Of a DNA stretch of 64,000 nt, positions 34,775-45,559 are shown piece by piece; position 1 is the stretch's first letter, and the number at the start of each line of letters is the position of its first letter. Made by a program: the position numbers and the translations under genes. The stretch comes from Buxus sempervirens (Eukaryota; Streptophyta; Magnoliopsida; Buxales; Buxaceae), in the NCBI GenBank assembly GCA_947561395.2, contig OX387184.1, forward strand, positions 19,386,205 to 19,450,204, read 5' to 3'. A model generated the notes under the pieces. The model searched no databases. It was given only the letters and a program-made list of their open reading frames with translations, and was not told where the DNA came from.

Positions 34775-35000
34775 AAAGCTTGGGAGATACATCAAGGTGG
34801 GGAAGACCACCAATAACAAGGAAAGTAATCAAAGGCAAAATTAGCCAATTGGTCTGCCACCGTGTTTGCCTCGCGATAAACATGGTGAATAGAATAAGCT
34901 GGACGTGTTTCAAGCAGCTGATGGATGTGCTCAACAAGCACATGTAGCCTCCAAGGGACCATGCTAGCATATGAAAGTTGTATATCAACACATAACAATA
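34775..35000 (-). pseudogene. LINE RNase H domain remnant
   Basis: The minus strand reads PWRLHVLVEHIHQLLETRPA then YSIHHVYREANTVADQLANF. IxHVYREANxVADxLANxA is the C-terminal signature of the RNase H domain carried by plant L1-type LINEs. It is a short remnant without the rest of pol. Confidence 0.75.
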
Positions 35001-35740
35001 AAACTACGTTGATTAGTGTTTCAATATTAATTATTTACTTGGGTAAACACTGAACATTGTTTTAAGCTAGCATATGAAAGTTGGTTTTCTTTCAACCTTT
35101 TTTAAATAATTCAGATACAATCATCCAATTCTTATAATTGAAAATAATTGATATATTTTTCAAATAATTGAAAATAGTGTTATTTTAAAAATAACACTTT
35201 TTATTGATATATTTTTTAAAGAATTGAAAATAAGTATTATTTTATGGTTTATAGAAAGTTGCTTCCCAAAAAGGTTTCCTTGTAAATCTTTTATAATCAT
35301 GGTTTGTTGCAAGTATTTTAAGAGGTTTATAAGTCTTTTTAATAGTATTTTTGAAGAAAATCTTGATGGATAGTTAAATTATACTTGCTGTCAATTATGT
35401 TAAAAAATATACGTGATTTTTAATTATAGAAAAATAAATGTCTAAATCTAAATAGAAGAGTTGCGGCAACTGTTGTCGTTTTATAAAAAGGTATATCTGA
35501 TTTTCAATTACAAAAGTTAAATGATTGAATCCAAATTATTTTTAAAACCACCGTTACAAACTGTGTCACTTGTTGTCGTTTTATAATAAGGTATACTTGA
35601 TTTTGAATTATAAAAAATTAAATGACCCTGATTTTGAATTATAAAAAATTAAATTACCGAATCGAAACAAGCTGGTGAAACAGGTAGATAGAAGAAGTGC
35701 TTGAGAAAGCAAACTTTCTTTTTATAGGAATAGGATATAT
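35001..35740. other. AT-rich intergenic, degenerate repeats
   Basis: A 30-40 bp word (GTTGTCGTTTTATAA(T/A)AAGG, then TGATTTTGAATTATAAAAAA) recurs at about 35475, 35575 and 35628. No gene seen. Confidence 0.5.
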
Positions 35741-35747
35741 GTATTTT

Positions 35748-36430
35748 TTAAGCTTGGGCGGGCCTCAATCTAGTACGAACTCACCCAATAGGATGTGGGG
35801 CTTGGGCTCACCAATTTTGACGACTTTTTGCAGTAACTCTAAGGCTGTGTTTGGAACCTTGGATTTGGAGAGAAAAGAAAAGATAACTAAAAGGAAAAGA
35901 AAAGAAAAATATTGATTTTCTTTTCTTTTCTTTTCTAATGTTTGGATGAGATGAGAAATAAAAAGAAAAAAAATATATATTTTAGTAAAGATGATAGGTT
36001 GCAGTAGTGGGCAATGGTGCCGGATGATAGTGGGTGGTGGTCGATGGTGGTGGAGGGAGATGATAGTGGTGGTGGGCGGTGGTGGCGGTGGTAGCGGTTG
36101 GTGGGTGGTGGTGGCAATGGTGGTGGTGGTGGGATAGATGGGTCGTGTGAATAGTGATAAGTGATGGTGAATTTTCTTTTCTTTCAAAATTCCTACCTTT
36201 TTAAAGAGAAAATTTTTTACATTGGAAAGAAAGAGGAAGAGAAAATTTGAAGAGAAAATCTTATTTTCCTTCGTCTAAACCAAATAAGAGATTCTTTTCT
36301 CCCTAAATCCAGGGTTCCAAACACAGCCTAAACAAAACGTTAAGAGTCATTTTTAGTGAATCGGGCTTTAACCCCAGTGGTTTGGCCTGGTGGTTTACGA
36401 GCCCTTGTGAGGTCAAAATCTTTTAATGAG
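35748..36430 (+). repeat. Dispersed repeat R, copy 2, split by a MITE
   Basis: The same blocks as 9100-9330 (CTAGTACGAACTCACCCAA, GGGGCTTGGGCTCACC, then CCCCAGTGGTTTGGCCTGG, TTTACGAGCCCTTGTGAGG) are separated by the element at 35843-36328. Confidence 0.85.
35843..36328. mobile_element. Tourist/Harbinger-like MITE
   Basis: The left end GGCTGTGTTTGGAACCTTGG is mirrored at the right end (inverted GGCTGTGTTTGGAACCCTGG, one mismatch). It is flanked by TAA at 35840-35842 and 36329-36331. 486 bp, non-coding, with a (GGT)n-rich core at about 36005-36135. Confidence 0.88.
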
Positions 36431-36608
36431 CCTACGCTCCACTAGATCCAGCCCTCCTTGGCACGGATACCTACACTAGGGTTAAATGGATATGTAGTAG
36501 CATATTCCTTTTTTTTAATTAAGAAATCTCAAAACGATTATATTACGAAGGAAAAACCATACGATCTCCTCACGTGGAAGCATCGCTTCAAAATTTAATA
36601 CATTCAAC

Positions 36609-36646
36609 TGACCGTGAGATGCTCACATGGCAGCATCTCACGGTCA
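36609..36646. repeat. Perfect 15-bp-stem hairpin upstream of SRC2-like gene 2
   Basis: TGACCGTGAGATGCT (36609-36623) pairs perfectly with AGCATCTCACGGTCA (36632-36646) around the loop CACATGGC. A nearly identical hairpin lies at 38336-38370, on the other side of the gene. Confidence 0.95.
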
Positions 36647-36738
36647 GTTCATTACACGGAGAGGCATTCCTCCGGAATCCTACCTCCTCCTTTTTTTTAA
36701 ATATAGTAGTCGCGTCAGATCCGCGCGTTGAATACTTT

Positions 36739-36745
36739 TATATAA
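36739..36745 (+). promoter_or_regulatory. Candidate TATA box of SRC2-like gene 2
   Basis: TATATAA about 75 bp upstream of the ATG at 36820, a typical plant spacing. Confidence 0.55.
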
Positions 36746-36819
36746 CCCCTAGATTTCCGGACCTTTGCATTGCATTACTGGCTTACAGGCTCGTCTCGAC
36801 TATGCAGGACCCTTCGACA

Positions 36820-37593
36820 ATGGATATTCTTACTGATTGGGAAGCAGTCGTGCAAATCATCTCAGCTAGAGACCTAAAAAACAATAGCTTCGGCCGTGAA
36901 AGCACGAAGCCCTACGTCGCCGTCTATGTTGATCCGAAGACCCAACTATTCACCGGCATCTACAACGACGGCGACGCTTTTCCCGTGTGGAACGAAACCA
37001 TGGTCGTTCCTTTTACCAACAGGATCTACGACGCCTACTTGAATTTCGAAGTCCACGATGCCAAAGACGAGAAAGGCATAAAGATCGGATCCGCCAGGAT
37101 CGCACTCAAGGGCGTCGTCGACGATGTTGGGATCGGAGAAAAATCCAACCGGACTCTGCTGCTGAAATGCCCGTCCGGCCCACCACAAGGTACCATAGAT
37201 GTCAACCTTTTAGTACGCCGCGGCGGGGCTCCCTCTCTTGCACCGGATCCGTTTTACGCTCGTCCCACTGTGGTCTCTCAAACTCCGCAGGCGGCGCCAC
37301 CACCACCATATGGGTATCCGTGGGCGGCGCCACCACCATATGGGTATCCGTGGGCGGCGCCACCACCATATGGGTATCCGTGGGCGGCGCCACCACTGAT
37401 GGGGCATCAGTATGCTACTTCTCCGCTGTATAGTCATGGGCAGGCTACGAACGTGCAGCCGACGTATCGGCAGGCCAGCGGGCGTGTGCTGTATTATCTA
37501 GCAGCGGCGAATACGTTTCACCAGTTCGCGGAGAACCTGGGAGATCCTGGATTTGATGGAACAGGAGGTGCTGATGATACTTTGACTGATTAA
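36820..37593 (+). CDS. SRC2-like C2-domain protein, copy 2
   Basis: Intronless 257-residue ORF, MDILTDWEAVVQIISARDLK. The C2 domain spans residues about 5-120 (KPYVAVYVD, PVWNETMVVPFTN, IGSARIALKGVVDDVG), followed by a linker with about four tandem APPPYGYPW-type repeats from a 30-bp DNA repeat (37305-37400), then LYYLAAANTFHQFAENL. Roughly 80-85% identical to copy 1 in the C2 domain; the main differences are fewer linker repeats and residues. An in-frame ATG 18 bp upstream (MQDPSTMDIL) is an alternative start; I chose 36820 because copy 1 aligns there. As an SRC2-type C2 protein it is expected to bind membranes in a calcium-dependent way and act in stress responses. Open and apparently intact. 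Confidence 0.87.
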   Translation: MDILTDWEAVVQIISARDLKNNSFGRESTKPYVAVYVDPKTQLFTGIYNDGDAFPVWNETMVVPFTNRIYDAYLNFEVHDAKDEKGIKIGSARIALKGVVDDVGIGEKSNRTLLLKCPSGPPQGTIDVNLLVRRGGAPSLAPDPFYARPTVVSQTPQAAPPPPYGYPWAAPPPYGYPWAAPPPYGYPWAAPPLMGHQYATSPLYSHGQATNVQPTYRQASGRVLYYLAAANTFHQFAENLGDPGFDGTGGADDTLTD

Positions 37594-38335
37594 TGATCTG
37601 ACCTGGTTTTCTAGTCTAGGAACAAAATGGCTTCTTTTATGCTTCATGTGGACTGTACCGTCACTCTCTACACTTTTACCAGGCATCTGGACGCAATGTG
37701 GACAAATTTATCAAAAGGTCTCTGACCTTTCTTTATTTCAGAAGGTTCTGTTTGCCTTGCTTTCTAATAAAGAATTTTCAGTTTCGTCGCTTTTTCTTGA
37801 TGTTTGGAAGTAATATAAAAAATTTTCTGGAATTTTTTTATTTTATTTTCAGCATAAAAACAACATTTACCAAAATATGTCTACTTTCTTAGAAATTTAA
37901 AAACATTATAAACAATCTGATTAGTTGATATTTGGTATGAGAGGTTCTACAATATGGTTTTTATTCAGAAAATGTTGCGGAAATTACGTTTTTCTCCTGA
38001 TCAACTAAACATCTAGAAAAGAAAAAATAAAAAAAACATTACAGATATTGAATCTTGAGAGATGGATCAGAGAATTATACTCCTTATAATTTTTAATTTA
38101 ATTTTAGCTTTTGAGTACCATTCCCTTGATCTGACTCACAGTAAAGATGATTGGCTGTTAGAGTCTGCTCAAAATCCTTTCACGCACGACCCCACACAAT
38201 GACTTGAAATCGTCAGCTGACTCAGATTGCAGCTGTCACTGATGATGCTTGATTGAGATATTGACACATTTAACATATAACGGTTCTAGCTTTTTCTTTT
38301 CTGAAAATGTTAAAAAAAATTTTATGAAAAATCCA
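37594..38335 (+). other. 3' flank of SRC2-like gene 2
   Basis: Collinear with the 3' flank of copy 1 (CTGACCTGGTTTTCTAG, TGATCAACTAAACATCTAG). No gene seen. Confidence 0.7.
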
Positions 38336-38370
38336 ACCGTGAGATGCTACACATGGCAGCATCTCACGGT
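38336..38370. repeat. 13-bp-stem hairpin downstream of SRC2-like gene 2
   Basis: ACCGTGAGATGCT (38336-38348) pairs with AGCATCTCACGGT (38358-38370), loop ACACATGGC. Same sequence as the hairpin at 36609. Confidence 0.93.
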
Positions 38371-39255
38371 GGCTGCATACAAAACAGCAGCAAAACAGCA
38401 GCAAGCACCAGTAGACGATATCTTCCCCCAGACAATAATCCAAAGCAACTTGAACCGGGCTCACATCGTCTACCGCAGCACAATACAGCCAAAACTGTCG
38501 CTCGAATCGGATGCTGCCGCGTGGAGTATATAGCAACGCCGGTGTTAACGTTCCTCAGCTCCGTTAATCGAATGAGTGGCAGGCCCTTTTCGTATTCGCT
38601 CTCATTTAAAAAAAAAACAAATATTTCAGAAACAGAACCCAAAGAGCAGCTCTCTTCTTCTTCCTACCTCCACAACAAAGCCTGTGTGTTTTGCATGAGC
38701 TCCTTACGCAGAAAAAAAAAAGTAAAAATTAAAACAAAGGAGGAAAAACAAAAACTTGCAAACCAACGGGAGTGAGATTTGAGATTTCTCTATCCTCTTT
38801 TTGTTCACGGAAGAAAGAGAGGGGGTTGGGTGCTCTCTTGGCAGAAGGGAGGAAATGACAGATTTTTCCCTCTGTTTTTCAACTAATGGCAAGGCAAGGG
38901 AGATAGACAGAGCATGAAATTCAAAAATCTGGGCATAAAGAAACTGAGAGATACAAAACAAAGATGGTTGGTCGAGAGAACGCCAAAACATAGAGGGCGA
39001 GAAAGAGAGAGAGAGAGAGGGAACCAGCCGCCCTGTTCTGGTCGTGAACTGAGAGGGAACCCCCGAGAGAGAGAGAGAGGCCAAAACGTACTGAGAAAGA
39101 GCTATCTTCTTGCAGTCAAGCACGAACCAGCACCCTTTACTTTGATAAATCCCTCCCTTTTATTCAGATCTAAGCCCCTTTTTAGAGAGTTTTACAATTT
39201 AGAGCCAGAAATTTCCGTTCTTCAATTCAAAATTTTTATCCAATCTCCAACTTTC
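38371..39255. other. No recognised gene, (GA)n tracts
   Basis: Several open frames on both strands but no recognised family. (GA)n runs occur at about 39003-39020 and 39065-39080. Confidence 0.4.
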
Positions 39256-39960
39256 TAAGGCTGCGTTTGTTTCAATGTAAAAACATTTTACATCGGAAAA
39301 TGTTTTCGAGAAAATCAAAGTTTTTCAACTGTTTGGATTGACATTGGAAAATAGACTTGAAAATGAGAGTTTTTCATTTTCCTCTGTTTGGAACAAATAA
39401 AAAAAATCAAAGAAAATGACCTGAAACTTGCTATAACTTGTAGGCTCAAAAAATTTGGATCAATCAAAGTTTCATTAAAAAAAACTACATAAACAATTTA
39501 AAAAACATAAAATTAAAAATTCTAAATAATAACTAACAACGTTCTAAGTCAAGTAAAATAAAACCATAGTCACAATTACTGCAAAATAAAAATTTCAAAT
39601 GCCTACATTAATTACTATAAAATAAAGTATTAACTAAGACATGTAAGTACTAAAGACAATCTAACAATTATTGCTTCCTTTATATCATTTTATTTGGGTC
39701 AAATTTCTGTAACCAATATTTACGAAGCTTTTCATTCTTAGCCAGGAATGCTTGTGCAATGTCTTTGTGTTGCACAAGATAATCAAATGCTGATGCAAGA
39801 AATGTATCCTCAAAGCCTTCAATCTTCATTATTTCTTCATATAACACATTAGTAATATGATTGCCAGATAGCTCAGTAATTGCTTCTGCAACTTTTCCAA
39901 TTTGCATTGCCATTATTTCAACTTTTTCTTCCATGCCTTCAGAAGAACGCCTTCGCTTTC

Positions 39961-41778
39961 TGTAGACACCCCAAATTGCACTAAAAATGAGAAAATAATT
40001 GAAAATATTAATTGGGATTTGAAACAGGTCAAAAAAGTATAAAATCTGGCCAAACTAGTCATGACCGTATTTTGTTTACGGACTGGTCATATCTGCAGTT
40101 GATATACAGTCACGGCGTGCCCGTATTAATAATACGGGCAGGGCGCGACCGTAATATATATACGGGCACGGGGGTCTTTGTGCGAATTTTACCTTTTTAA
40201 TTTTTGAGCCTTATCTGCACCCAAATATCTCTCTTGGATAATCGAATTCTCTTATTTATCTGTTCGAATTATCTCATTTATCCTTGGTTGGATATGGATG
40301 GGCATTATCTCCAATTTTCACTCTATCCTGAGAATCAGGATATATCCTTCTGGACCAGCCTTGCCCCTGTGCTTGTCTATAAATAGAGGCTCTCTCCTCT
40401 AGATAAGGGCCACGAAATTTTGAGTCCAAGGAATTCTAAGAAGCTCCAAGAGAAGGAAAGGAATCCCTGCTGCCTGCCTGCTCAATCCAGGTAAGTCCCC
40501 TATCCTTTTTTATTTTCTGTCTTCAATTCTAGAAGTAATAGGATCATCTCTATTGCTGTAGAATAAGGCCATATCTGTTTTTGTATTCCTAAACCTGTCT
40601 CTAAGTACCTCAAGGGTCTCTCTAGCCGTAAAACGTGAAGAGAGAACTAGGGGAAAGGGGAACAGGTGGATCCCTAGAATAGAACCCTATATCTGTTTTT
40701 TTCCTTTTTTTCATAGAATAAGGCCTGTGATTGTGTTTGTGTACCCAAACCTATCTCTAAGTACCTCAAGAGTCTCTCTAGCCGTAAAACGTGAAGAGAG
40801 AACTAGGGGAAAAGAGAACAGGTGGATCCGTAGGGTAGACCCCCATATGCTCAAATTTGTGAGATGTGGATATTTTGGATATCCTGATCATGTTTTAATG
40901 CTTTTTATGATATATTTGAATGAATAACATGAATCTATGATGTTTATAGCATGAGATCCCCATTTTTTGATAAAATTTGGATTTTCCACATATTTGCACC
41001 TACAGCACTGTTTTCGTGATTTTTGTGATTTTAGGCTAGGATTTTGGATTTATCATGATCAATATGGTAGATCTGAATCCAAAAGCCTGAAAGTAAATTC
41101 TAGGGTTTCATGAGATGATTTTTAAATTGTTTTTCATTATTGAGAGAAGACCCTACGGTCTAAAATCTCCCCTTTTGGTGTTTTTCATCAATGTGGGTAT
41201 TTTTGGTTTTTATTTCTGGATTTAACGTGAAATTTGGGCTTTATCTATGTCCTGGACTGTTCAAGTTCAATTTTGAAATATTTTATAAAAATCATATTTT
41301 TCTAGATTTCTAGAATTTTGACTTGAAGCCAGATTTTTGGATTTTTCACTTTAAATTGATTTTATTTGATTTTATCTCAAATTTGTTTTGATTATGAAAC
41401 CCTAGGAATGGTATGATCATATTTGATAGTTCTGGATCAATCAGACTATTCATATGAAAGAACCATATATTTTTGCCTTTTTTGTGATTTTTATAGCAAG
41501 CTTTTTCCTTTATTTGAACATGAACAATACCTGGCAACCACCTTGTGTGGATGAATAGGGGTGCCTAACACCTTCCCTTGTTCATAACTTAATCCCCTTA
41601 CCCATCTCTGGTTGTTTTTTTTAGGAGGGATATTTTGCCCTAAAATTTGCCTTTTGTGCTTATTTAATATTTTGGTGTCCATTCACACCTAGATTGAATG
41701 GTGGCGACTCTTTGTTTAATTTAATCCCGTGTAATGATTGAGGAAATCATTAGATTTGATTTTTTCCCATGTCTCACA
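39961..41778 (+). mobile_element. Solo LTR, Ty3/gypsy Tat/Ogre-like
   Basis: 1818 bp from TGTAGACACCCC to CCCATGTCTCACA, flanked by a perfect 5-bp duplication CTTTC (39956-39960 and 41779-41783). No internal region or second LTR is present, so it is a solo LTR produced by LTR-LTR recombination. Inside are TATAAATA (40378), a donor-like CAGGTAAGT (about 40489), a direct repeat with CTCTAGCCGTAAAACGTGAA (about 40600-40670 and 40750-40840) and GGTGGCGACTC (41701). The same LTR, inverted and 1816 bp long, lies at 59480-61295. Confidence 0.93.
40378..40385 (+). promoter_or_regulatory. LTR TATA box
   Basis: TATAAATA, about 417 bp into the solo LTR. The equivalent occurs inverted at about 60881-60889 in the other copy. 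Confidence 0.6.
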
Positions 41779-42710
41779 CTTTCCATGTTTTCTGATTTCC
41801 TTTTCTACCGAATTTTTGGAATGTTGTTGTTTGTCTGTCTGTGTGTCAAATATGATATCTTCGATGCCACTGACGTCATCAACAAGCTTATTTTCATCTT
41901 CATCACACAAGTCAATGGGGGTTTCTGTGTCATTAAAGCTCTTGGTAAAATCTCCTCTTGCATGATCATCCCCGCACACAAGAGCCATCTCCTCGTACAT
42001 TTCTATTGGCTTATTCAAAAACTGTGCTTTAGTAGGATGTGCCTGAGTTCAAAACAACAGATGATTACATATGTATCATATTATTAATAAATAAGTTATG
42101 AAAGGGAAATAAATAATATAAAATCACACCCTGTCATACCTTAACATATTCAGAATATTCCTTTGGTCCTGCTTTGATAACTTTCGCATCTTCATCCCAT
42201 CCAAACCCAGAATTATTACGGACTTCTTGTATTTTACTCCATAATGCTTTGGTAGTTCTGTAATGATTGATCACATGTCCAGTTTGGCATTCAACTTCAA
42301 ATGCTTCAGTTATGGCTTTAGCAACACGGCTATAGGATTCACTTTTGAATCTCTTGTCAATTTTGTTTCCTACACTCACTTCTTCAGCAAGTATACGAAG
42401 AAAAAGATCATCCATTAATTTAGTCCATCTAAATTGCTTGATCTTGAGCTTTTTACTGACAGATCCTTCTTCTTTTTCCTTATCATTTAAGTTGCCTCTT
42501 TTGTTGGGAATACTTTCATCTTTAAACAAATCCATTTCTATTGCATTGAAAAAAAAAGCACATGCACATAAAAAATTGTCAAAGAAGGGACATAAGAAAT
42601 ATTCACTATTTTATTAATATCAAATAAACAGGATATGCCATGCAAAGTGTCTTATTTAGAACTAAAGAAGACATTAAAATCTTTTTGTCTAGACATAAAA
42701 ACAAAACAAA

Positions 42711-44079
42711 TTATTCTCTAGCTCTATAATCAACATACATCATATTGGCTATTACATCTCTTCTCATAGACCATTCTCTATTCTCTTCCCTCTCTTCTCT
42801 TTGTGTCCTTCCAGATCTTTGTGATCTAGCTGAAAACTCTTGATTTGTCTCATGCAAAAATCTATCATTAGGATCAACTCCCATTATATGGTTGTGTAAA
42901 ACACAGCATGTAAGTACAACATCTACTTGGATTGCATATTTCCAGTATGGCTCCGCATCTAATACACGAAAACGTTTTTTCAACACTCCAAAAGCCCTTT
43001 CAACAGTATTTCTTAGAGACGAATGTCGAAGGTTGAATAATTCCTTTTCATTTTCAGGTGAATGGTCAGAGTATTCTTTTAGATGGTATCGAACACCTCG
43101 ATATGGTGGAATAAATCCATTTCGAAGACCGTATCTAGCATCCGCGAGATAATATTTTCCTACAAGATTAGTCAACTGTTATTTATATTGTATAAAAATA
43201 TACATATGTATTCTTTAGAGAAAATGACATTTTCAAGCTACCTTCAGGAACTTGAAGCCCATTAGGTCTTGATAAGGCATCTTCTAAAATTTTAGAATCA
43301 TGTGCTGATCCTTCCCATCCAGCAAGCACATACATAAATTTCATATCAAAAGAGACAGCTGCCAAAACACTTTGTGTTAATCCATTTTTTCGTCCACGAA
43401 ATCTCCCTTGAATTGTGATAGGAACTGAAGCACGAACAATTGTCCCATCTATCGCCCCAATACAATCCTATTGGTTATTAATAATATAACAAAAGAGTTA
43501 TATACTTCAAAAATATATATATATATATTTCATAAAGTAAAAGAGCATTATTAGCCACTAAATTCTTACCTTGAACCATGGCCAGTATCTTCGACTATTC
43601 CGAATCTCTAATGGCGTAGAAGACTGTGGTGGTCTAACAAGATCTTTATGTAATTTTATGATTGCTCTTAAAGTTTTCTTGAAATATCGATGTACAGTCT
43701 CTACAGATCTAAAGAAACGAGAACCAATAACTCGTAATCTCACATTGTGACCAACGATGTGGAGGAAAATTAATAATTGTTCTTCCACAGTTACATTCAA
43801 TGTCGGTCGAAGTAGATCCTTTTTTTTCATAATATCACAAAGCCTCAAGAAAGCTTTTGGAGTCATGCGTATAATATCTGTACAATGTGATTCACTTCCA
43901 TATAGTATACTACTTATGTAAACTCCTCTATGTTTATCTCTGTTAGTATGAGGACTTCTCGGTATACTAGTATAGTTGATGGCTATAAGTGTTGTTAGAC
44001 ATGCAGACATAAGCGAGATAGTGGAGCCCACCGCAACTTTGAAGATGACATTCTTGTCATTATAATCACCACCATTCAT
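42711..44079 (-). CDS. PIF/Harbinger transposase (HARBI1-type DDE nuclease)
   Basis: Three minus-strand exons with canonical sites: 44079-43570, 43467-43242 and 43159-42711. They sum to 1185 bp in frame, giving 394 residues from ATG to TAG/TAA without interruption. Exon 1 holds the helical N-terminal part (SHCTDIIRMTPKAFLRLCDI, ending RNSRRYWPWFK). Exon 2 has DCIGAIDGTIVRA and GWEGSAHDSKIL; exon 3 has GKYYLADARYGLRNGFIPPY and NTVERAFGVLKKRFRVLD. The catalytic triad is visible: Asp in AIDGT, Asp in AHDSK, Glu in TVERAF. It would cut and paste elements at TWA sites with its Myb partner. Because all introns, frame and triad are kept, it may still be active, although the partner gene beside it is disrupted. 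Confidence 0.92.
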
Positions 44080-44100
44080 CTACAATCATTTATAATAATA

Positions 44101-44630
44101 AAATCCATAAGACAGCAAAAAAACCAAAAACAAAAAAAAAATACAACCTCCTCCTCAGTCTCTATGTCCCTTGTCACAAGCATATACATGCACAAGTTTG
44201 GAGATACATACATCTTGAAAAAAAAACACAAGTTTGGAAATGCATATAATGATTTGAACATTTTCAGAAAAATTTGTACATCAACTGTGTGATCATCTCA
44301 AAACTGAAAAAACTACTTTTAATGGATTCATAACAAGTCTTGCAACAAGAAGGGATTGTGAAATCCTACTCAAATTTTCTCAGTTATTATTCATGTGAAA
44401 TGTGGTTGTTCAACTTGATTCATAATTACATACACAAATAATGCAAAAATATTAACAAGAGGATGAGAGTTTATTAACATAGGCCATTTGTTTGTAACTT
44501 AATTCACCTTTTTGTTTTATAGTTCAAATATTTATTAAAAAACAGAAATAGAGACCATCTATTTAAGCTTTGATTATGAGCTCAATGACACAGGTTAAGA
44601 AGGAACTACTTGTGACATGGAGACCAAGTC
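44101..44630. other. No recognised gene
   Basis: AT-rich sequence upstream of the transposase. A duplicated word, CACAAGTTTGGA(G/A)AT, occurs at about 44191 and 44228. Confidence 0.4.
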
Positions 44631-44631
44631 A

Positions 44632-45129
44632 TGCATCAACAATGAATTGGTCATCTTGATTATCTCCTTCAACCCGATCTTCACCATGAACAATCTCATT
44701 CACATGGTGCAAATTCTGTATCATTTGCGAAAGATAAGGATGACTGGCTCCATTATGGTCAAAAAGTCCAGTTGGATGGGCAGTCCACTTTGAGACTATC
44801 CCGAGCAACTGGCTGGTAAGGTTTTGTTGCTCATGAAGTATTCGAGACTAAATCTGGTCCATTGCTGCTTGGTGATGACTCAACATGTCATCGATCCTTT
44901 TCTTCCAATCTGATCTCTTCTGATCCATCCTTCCTTCCCATTCCCTATCCAGTATCAACTCTTCCTCTTTTCTCTGCCTCTCCCTCTCTGCACACTCCTT
45001 TTCAATTGCTTCCCATTCCTGCATCCTCTCCCTCCTCATCATCTCCCTTGCCCGAGCCCTTTCTTTCTCTTTCTCCTCCAACTTCCTTTCCCTCTCTCGT
45101 TCAATCTTCACAAAAAATTGTTCACTCAC
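44632..45129 (-). pseudogene. Coiled-coil ORF with one stop, unrecognised
   Basis: The minus strand from 45129 encodes a strongly charged coiled coil (KIERERERKLEEKEKERARA, MQEWEAIEKECAERERQRKE) to AAMDQI, then a TAG (about 44849). The same frame continues for about 70 codons (HEQQNLTSQLLGIVSKW, LSQMIQNLHHVNEIVHGEDR) to a stop near 44632. The frame opens with GTG after an acceptor-like TTTGTAG, so it is probably a last exon. It may be the C-terminal part of a transposon-associated or trihelix-like protein; the family is not identified. Confidence 0.5.
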
Positions 45130-45424
45130 TCACAAACTACAAAGTAACATGCATTAGAGCTACATTCAATCAGAGGAAAGCAATGATCAAAGATCAATAT
45201 TTTTAGATCTTAATAGTCACAAAGTGATTGCTAATACAATTGTGGACTGGAGGGAGGTTCAAAGTATATCTTTTGAAGCCTCCCATCTTTTACCTCTTAA
45301 GTGCTCTTGATGAGTCTTAGAATCCACATGATCAAAGAGCAATCCTAATCACAAAAGGACGCAGTGCTGAAATTATGTTTAAGCCTGTTCAGTATCAAAT
45401 AGAATAGAAATCTTAAGTGTGTGC

Positions 45425-45554
45425 TTATGAATTCTCAAACCGAACAACCACACAAGTGATGTTGTCAGAGCTTCCTCGTGCATAGGCTTCTTCTATAAGT
45501 TTTCTTGATGCTGCTTCCGCATCAGATATGCCTTGTACTATAGCCACAGCATCC
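45425..45554 (-). pseudogene. Protein phosphatase 2C, last exon fragment
   Basis: After a TTTAG acceptor the minus strand reads DAVAIVQGISDAEAASRKLI, EEAYARGSSDNITCVVVRFE and ends at TAA. EEAYxRGSxDNITCVVVxF is the conserved C-terminal motif of plant PP2C Ser/Thr phosphatases; the Asp in SDNIT is one of the metal-binding residues. No upstream PP2C exon is seen up to 46085, so it looks like an isolated fragment. Confidence 0.8.
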
Positions 45555-45559
45555 TAAAT

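Larger units (their letters stand above)
39680..42535 (-). pseudogene. Myb/SANT-like DNA-binding protein of Harbinger element, disrupted by solo LTR
   Basis: Exon 1 (42535-42140) holds a Myb/SANT-like domain: RWTKLMDDLFLRILAEEV, KRFKSESYSRVAKAITEAFE, INHYRTTKALWSKIQEVRNN, SGFGWDE. A GT/AG intron (42139-42043) leads in phase to exon 2 (AHPTKAQFLNKPIEMYEEMA), which runs to 41779, where the LTR begins. Coding resumes at 39955 (RRRSSEGMEEKVEIMAMQIG) and ends at 39680. Both exon-2 halves are multiples of three and the frame is preserved if the LTR and one 5-bp duplication are ignored, giving about 311 residues. In Harbinger elements this protein helps the transposase bind DNA and enter the nucleus. 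The LTR insertion is the only break I see. Confidence 0.85.
39259..44100 (-). mobile_element. PIF/Harbinger element, right end not found
   Basis: The left terminus GGCTGCGTTTGTTTCAATG follows TAA (39256-39258), typical of Harbinger TIR and target site. It encodes on the minus strand both proteins expected of the superfamily: a DDE transposase (44079-42711) and a Myb/SANT-like protein (42535-39680). A matching inverted terminus was not found up to 46080, so the right end is truncated or too diverged for me to see; the end coordinate given is only that of the transposase leader. A solo LTR is inserted in it. Confidence 0.7.

Noticed and set aside
35765..36187. Pro/Thr/His-rich ORF on the minus strand
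   Set aside because: Antisense reading of the (GGT)n core of the Tourist-like MITE.
36574..36819. N-terminal extension of SRC2-like gene 2
   Set aside because: The extended frame opens at a GTG, crosses the hairpin and the TATA box, and has no counterpart in the paralogue; the ATG at 36820 aligns with copy 1.
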